This document shows, piece by piece, positions 58,703 to 64,000 of a stretch of DNA of 64,000 nt. The stretch's first letter is position 1. Every line of letters begins with the position of its first letter. A program made the translations under genes and the position numbers. The notes beneath the pieces are model-generated. The model was not told the origin of the DNA. It did no database searches and saw only the letters and a program-made list of their open reading frames with translations. This stretch comes from Pyxicephalus adspersus (lineage: Eukaryota; Chordata; Amphibia; Anura; Pyxicephalidae), in contig NC_092863.1 in assembly GCF_032062135.1 (NCBI RefSeq), forward strand, positions 17,558,428 through 17,622,427. Reading direction: 5' to 3'.

Positions 58703-61689
58703 AGCTGTAAAACAAGCTAATCAATCTACAGATCAGCAGATCTGTAATTTGCTTATATTTGGTATATAGTTAGGCTGGGGCATAAGTGCTTAGTATTCAC
58801 TTTATCAGTTATTCAACCAGATTTGGTTAAAATATATTATTTGTTATATTTTTGCTATTGTTATCCAATAGGAAAGGAGTGCTATAAGACTTTTCATTTT
58901 TCTTTTTAAACAAAAAAACTGCAGTGGATATTGAACAGCGAGCACTGAAACTGCCTTTAGTACTGGTTGCCTGGAACTCCAGAGGAAAGCAGTAGTGCCA
59001 AGTATGCCAGCTGCAATGCCCAGTATTGTGAAAAACTCTTACAGGATTGAACTACATTCCAGTTAAAGCAGAACTCTAGGTTCTGTTTTTCACTTTTGAT
59101 AGATTGAAATAGGGTTAGAACACTATGTTGACCAGTAAAAACACAGAAAGTGAAAGAAAATCACCCTGGCAAGGACAAAGGTAGTGATGAAAACCAAAGG
59201 TTCTAAACCATCTCCTATCTATCCAAAACCAAATGCACCTAACAAAAATTATAAAAACTCAGAAAAAAAGGGAGCACATGTGTCACTCGATTACACAAAA
59301 AAATAGCCAGTGACCAAATCCAGAGACTTAAAGGGGTACTGATTAGAAAGATGGCATTTCTTACCATAGCTATTAGTAACCAGCATCCTGTTTGAATGGT
59401 TACTTTGGAAAACGGGGGCATCTGGTTGTAAAAAAAGATCATGCTGTTAACAACTAAAGTTCTTTTTCCACTATTACCTAGGGGGGTAGAAGATATAAAA
59501 ACAAAGATAGGTCCTGAAACTTTCAATTTCATTAGTGGAGGTTAACAAGACAGACAGATCTGTGGTTTTCCATATAGCCTGTGGTCTCGTTGTAGTTGGT
59601 CTTTACTCCATTATCCACGTGCTCTGCACTGTATGCAAGAAGCCTTCTTGGTAGATGGCAGCCATCATGTCAAAGCCTCCAGCAAGGAAAACAGTGAGCA
59701 GCACATTAGTGACATCTCCAAATGTCACTTCAAATGTTCTAGCAGTCAGAGGCAGCTTTACCTTGGATGCCACTCTTCAGATATGCAGCGATAAGGCCAT
59801 ATCAGGAAGAATTTGCTGTAACTTTGTCAGACTTCAGCATCGGAAACAGTTACAACCTCTGTTCACCTTGACGTGCTATGGCCCAGAATGAACTCTTATA
59901 TATGATGGACCTTCCCACCCAATACAAACTATTTGGCCACAAAGTCATAGTTTGCTCCATGGTTTGTGTGTGGATTTTTTTTTTAGATGTTCATGGAATT
60001 CAAAGCTCCCAGCAATCTTCAATGTAGCACAGCGTAGGAGATAACCTTCAGATTTCTCATAGAAATTATTTGCAGCCTTATGTAAGACACATTTCAGAAT
60101 GAGACTAATAGTAAACAGTACGAGTATACATAATGACATCCCTCCTACAGCTTCCTGTCTAGCCCTCCACCAAGCAGATCTCTCCCCCTCTCCTCTCTTG
60201 TTTTCAGATGTTTGGCCTGGAGATTCTCTCCAGGAAGTTGGTGTTCCTTCCCCTCTAGAGAGAGCCAAAGAGAAGGGGGGTGAGAGAGGAATGGGAAGAC
60301 AGAAGCAGAGAGTGGGAGAGACTGAAGGGGAAAGTGAAATGGACTATTACAGTAGACGACTGAAGGTGACCGTTTGGAGATCTATCCATTGTCAATGTAC
60401 TACAGCCCAACTAATTGTTATCAACGGTAAATGGAAATCTGAATGGTTTCTAGCACTTCTTCAACTTGGAAAATCATAATTTGTTTTGTCTTAGAGGCTA
60501 AGGCCATAATACATAGTAAAAACATTAAGTTGTGGCCAGACATACATGCACAGTTCCCTCACTAAATGAGTTTTTAAGAATGACCAGTATACAAACATGT
60601 AACATCATATGGGGCCAACTTGGAATTTTGTACTTAAGGAGCAAGGAAAGGAAGCACTATGGTTGCCACCTGTCCAAACCAGTAAAATCTACCATGGCTA
60701 ACCAATATATACCAGAGAAAGCTTGACTAAGGGGGCACAGGAGAAGGTATACAGACAGGAGAACATTCTTTTATGTCTGGGGGCACCATAAGGAAGAGAT
60801 TAGCAACAGTGCGGATATATGTCGTGCAAGCAAAGTGAACACAGCTTTATATCATTTGGTAAATACCCCAATGTGCGGGAGCAAGCCGTGATCTGTAAGG
60901 GCTTGTTCCCTATTTAGCTGTGCACATTGCCATTCACAGCTGTATGCGCTATGTTTGGACAACCCATTCAGTTGGATAGGTAACTCAAAACACCAAAACA
61001 TGCAGAGAATTTGTGCATAGTGGAGGTTTAAAAACACAGTGCACAGCAACACCTGTGGCTGGACAATACGGCAACTGATAACAGTACAGCAGGGTAGAGA
61101 GCAAAGGTTATCAGCCTACCACATTTCTGGCACTTTCTATCCCTGTGATTAGCTATTAATCTATTTTCTAGTGACACCAATGTACAATGTTACAGTTATT
61201 ACCATTTTATTAGACAATCTCACATCAGCAATGCCTGTTCTGGTAACATCCAGGGGTAAAATTCAGACACGATACTATGACCTGATAACTAAAATCTCAC
61301 ATAGCTTAGACATACATTTCAAAAGATTTCAAAATTTTCAAGATTTATGGCTTTCAATAGAACAATGTGTGGTGACTTTGTTTAGGAATTTTGTATGCCA
61401 TGATGACAATACTGCCCCTCTCCCTATTTTATTCCTGCAATGTCACATGGTCACATACCCATATGTATCATAAACACTCTTAGCCTTCCATAATGCCACC
61501 ATAAATGACAAGTAAGCAAGTTCTACTTTAATGAATTTATAGTCACCATTAGCTGTCAGATTGATGTATTGTTTTTTGTTGGTTTTATTACACTTGATGA
61601 GTTAATTTTTAGTATGGACAGTTGCAAAAGTCAATCAAGAAATTGTAGCAAGAGAGGTCTAGAAGTACCTGTAATTAGTCACCTTCCAC
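58703..61689. other. RARA1 upstream intron
   Basis: A region at 59590-59890 has moderately long open frames on both strands (plus 59655-59891). Neither is recognisable. The stretch 60160-60340 is pyrimidine-rich then purine-rich, with CCTGGAGA...TCTCCAGG dyad symmetry. No exon can be supported. Confidence 0.45.
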
Positions 61690-62995
61690 ATTGACAGGCT
61701 TTAGAGATCCCAACACAGACCTGAAAACCTAACTAATGGACGAGATACAAACCTGAAACTTAAACTAAGGAATCAGAAACAGACCTGAAAGACACAGGAA
61801 GGGACCAGACCTGAAAACCAGAGTTAGGGACCAGATCCAGACCTGAAAACTAAAATGACAAGCCAGACCCAAACCTGAAAACCAGACAAATCGACCAGAT
61901 GCAAACTTGAAAATTAGACTAAGCAAACTAAAAACAGACCTGAAAGCCACAGCAAGTGACCAGACCCAGACCTTAGCAAGAGTAAAGCTACGTACACACT
62001 TCCAATAATTATCGTTGGTAAACGAACGACGAACGATCCTGCACGATATCGGCGAACGAACGTATAGCACCGATCCTGTACATGCAGATAACGACACGAT
62101 CGTTCGCATATATTGTACACACAATAGATGCGATCGTTTGAGCGATACAGGAAGTGACGTGCACGACAGGAAGTGAACGAACGTTCCTTCATCACGCATG
62201 CTCAGACCATGGACGATCAATGAACGACCGTACACACGATAGATGGTAAATGATCGTCGTCCAATCCGATCCGCCGGTCCGGTCGTTCATTTCCAGCGAC
62301 TATTCTCGTTCGTCGGCGTCGTTGGTTACTTTTTTTACGAACGATTTTTGACCAATTGATCGTTCGTCGTTCGTTCGTCGTTCATTTCCAACAATAAAAA
62401 TTGGAAGTGTATACGCAGCTTAAGGGACAAAACCCAGACCTGAAAAGCAAAACAGTAGGCCAGGACCATGACCTGAAAACCAAAGTAAAGGACTAGACCC
62501 AGACCTGAAAAACAAGAGTGAGGAACCAGACCTAACAACCATAACGACAGACCAGGCACAGACTTGAAAACTAGAGTAAGGGACCTGACCCAGACCTGAA
62601 AAACAAAACAATAGGGGCAGAACCATGACCTGAAAACCAAAGTAAGGGACCAGACCTGAAAACCTGAGTAAGGGACTAGACCCAGACCTAGAAATCAAGA
62701 GTGAGGAACCAGACCTAAAAACCATAACGACAGACCAGGCATAGACCTGAAAACCTGAGTAAGGGACCAGACCTAAACCTAAATACCAAAATGATAACCA
62801 GACCTAAAAACCAAAGTGAGGGACCAGACCCAGGCCTGAAAACCAAAAGACAATCTAGACGCTAATGTGAAAACCAAAGTAAGGGACCATTCATAATGCT
62901 TAGATCCAAATCCAAAAACCAGACTGAGGACTCAGAAACCTAAAATCCAGACTGAAGACCAGTCATGAAAACTAGACTGAAGGACAAGAAAACAG
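61690..62995. repeat. ~30-base minisatellite with higher-order repeats
   Basis: Monomers of the form AGGGACCAGACCCAGACCTG plus AAAACCAAAGTA recur over 1.3 kb. Right of the inserted MITE, blocks of several monomers repeat as larger units of about 156-182 bases, marked by AGGACCATGACC / AGAACCATGACC (about 62463 and 62620) and CATAACGACAGACCAGGCA (62541 and 62723). Confidence 0.85.
61986..62420 (-). mobile_element. MITE, long-TIR family, copy 2, inserted in a minisatellite
   Basis: The ends are AGCTACGTACACACTTCCAA and TTGGAAGTGTATACGCAGCT, with TAA at 61983-61985 and 62421-62423. It is nearly identical, in inverse orientation, to 15226-15657. Minisatellite monomers lie directly on both sides. 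Confidence 0.88.
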
Positions 62996-64000
62996 AGAAT
63001 TGTCAACTCTAATTCCACAGAATGTTTACCTATAACAAAAGCCTGTGGGGCAACTCAGACAGTTCCTATTTAACTCACGTTGAAAAATAAGGCCAGTTGT
63101 GTTTACTTAGCAGAAGTAATGAAACCAGAAATACCTAATAGGAAAAGAATGAGAAGTCCAACTTAGAGAAAGTGTTGATCTTCGAGTTGAACAGTTTCTT
63201 GTTTAAGTCAAACAAGACTAAAAAGATTAGCATACTATAGAAATACTCCTAGCTCAGTCATCTACAGTTATTGTAAGAACTCACAAGCTGCTCTCACTTC
63301 CCTTCTCTCTTTGGTCTCTGCTTCCGCTGTGCCCCCACCTCCTCCCACCAACCCAGCCCAGACACTGTGTACTACAACCCCCCCCATCACTGGCTGACCT
63401 CACGCTTCCTGGCGTGACTACCAGCTGTGCCCGGCAAAATGCCGCTTCCTGTCACTAGTACTCACGGGGAGACAATTCAGACTCTCACTTCCTGAAACCC
63501 ATACAGCTCCTTTTGAGTGTTTAATAATATGAGCATGCAACATAAACTCGAGTAATGTTTCTTGTAGAGTAAAGGTTATACAGTATGTGAGACAGTTAGG
63601 CCTATTCGTGGGCCTGTGGCAGTGTGTTTCTTGGAAATACATGACATGAAACGATTAAGAATGACATGAAATTCCACAAACTCTGCCTCGAGGCATCGTA
63701 TGTAGTAACAGCAGACAGGTGACAAAAAAAAATAAAAAACATGTTGATGAGATCAGCATACTTAAAGAAAATTTTATAGAAAGTATTCTGAAATGTGTAC
63801 AGTACCTTGAGAGAATTTTTATGGACACCTACATACACACCAAGGGTGTCTACCACAAGACTAACATAAAAGTAAATAACTACATAACCAAATTATAATT
63901 AACATCCTAGCGTTTCCTACTAAGTTCAGTTCACAAAAGTATATGCCCCCCACATGGATGCTTTTGGTGACACAAAGATTGTCCACTCTAGAGTAGCACA
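62996..64000. other. RARA1 upstream region, no gene confirmed
   Basis: Includes the GC-richer block 63285-63480. The rest is AT-rich and unremarkable. Confidence 0.4.
63285..63480 (-). other. Weak candidate for the RARA1 non-coding first exon or P1 promoter
   Basis: This stretch is GC-richer than its surroundings, has several CpGs and is not an obvious repeat. On the minus strand there are GTGAGT donors near 63284 and 63465. It lies about 17 kb upstream of the alpha1 exon, a distance comparable with the human intron 1 as I recall it. Nothing else identifies it. The true first exon may lie beyond base 64000. Confidence 0.2.

Noticed and set aside
62335..62725. Repetitive frames with FQVW/FSGLG-like residues
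   Set aside because: Translation of minisatellite monomers in two frames; not a gene.
1..64000. tRNA or rRNA genes, CRISPR arrays, endogenous retrovirus genes
   Set aside because: None seen. tRNA-like A and B boxes belong to SINEs, and no retroviral or LTR features were recognised.

Overview
The window is vertebrate nuclear DNA: AT-rich, intron-dominated and full of old transposons. The repeats (tRNA-promoter SINEs with an ATT-rich 3' tail, CR1/L2-like LINE ends, TAA-flanked MITEs with GGCTACGTACACACG ends, hAT-Charlie-like elements) suggest an anuran amphibian, probably ranoid. That placement is inference. There are no bacterial genes, operons, CRISPR arrays or viral genes.

The one gene I can support is RARA (retinoic acid receptor alpha), on the minus strand. 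Two alternative first coding exons are visible. The RARalpha1 exon (coding 45759-45936, 5' UTR to 46229) encodes the A1 region. The RARalpha2 exon (coding 6441-6609) encodes the A2 region. Both end in phase-1 splice donors that would join the same downstream exon, which carries the DNA-binding domain and lies beyond the left edge. Upstream of the alpha2 exon, at about 8078-8165, is a retinoid-responsive promoter architecture: a TATA-like box, a consensus DR5 RARE, a second DR5-like site and a palindromic CRE. It resembles the RARB2 and RARA2 promoters and implies autoregulation. The alpha1 first exon and promoter were not found with confidence; a weak candidate lies near 63.3-63.5 kb.

Layout from left to right: 1-6440 is the intron between the alpha2 exon and the common exons. 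6441-8165 is the alpha2 exon, its leader and promoter. 8166-45758 is a very large intron holding most of the repeats: a hAT pair at 18.7 and 33.4 kb (the latter with a transposase relic), a foldback element at 22.2-22.8 kb with a hammerhead-ribozyme-like core, a pile-up of four MITEs at 24.5-26.3 kb, and degenerate tandem arrays at 27.7 and 40.6 kb. 45759-46229 is the alpha1 exon. Beyond it is alpha1 upstream intron, with a 33-bp minisatellite broken by an assembly gap (47964-48927), a nested hAT at 54.1-55.0 kb, an intact-looking SINE at 55.3 kb, and a second minisatellite at 61.7-63.0 kb split by a MITE.

Most open frames over 60 codons are chance or repeat-derived. All repeat classifications rest on termini, target-site duplications and motifs read by eye, with no database search.
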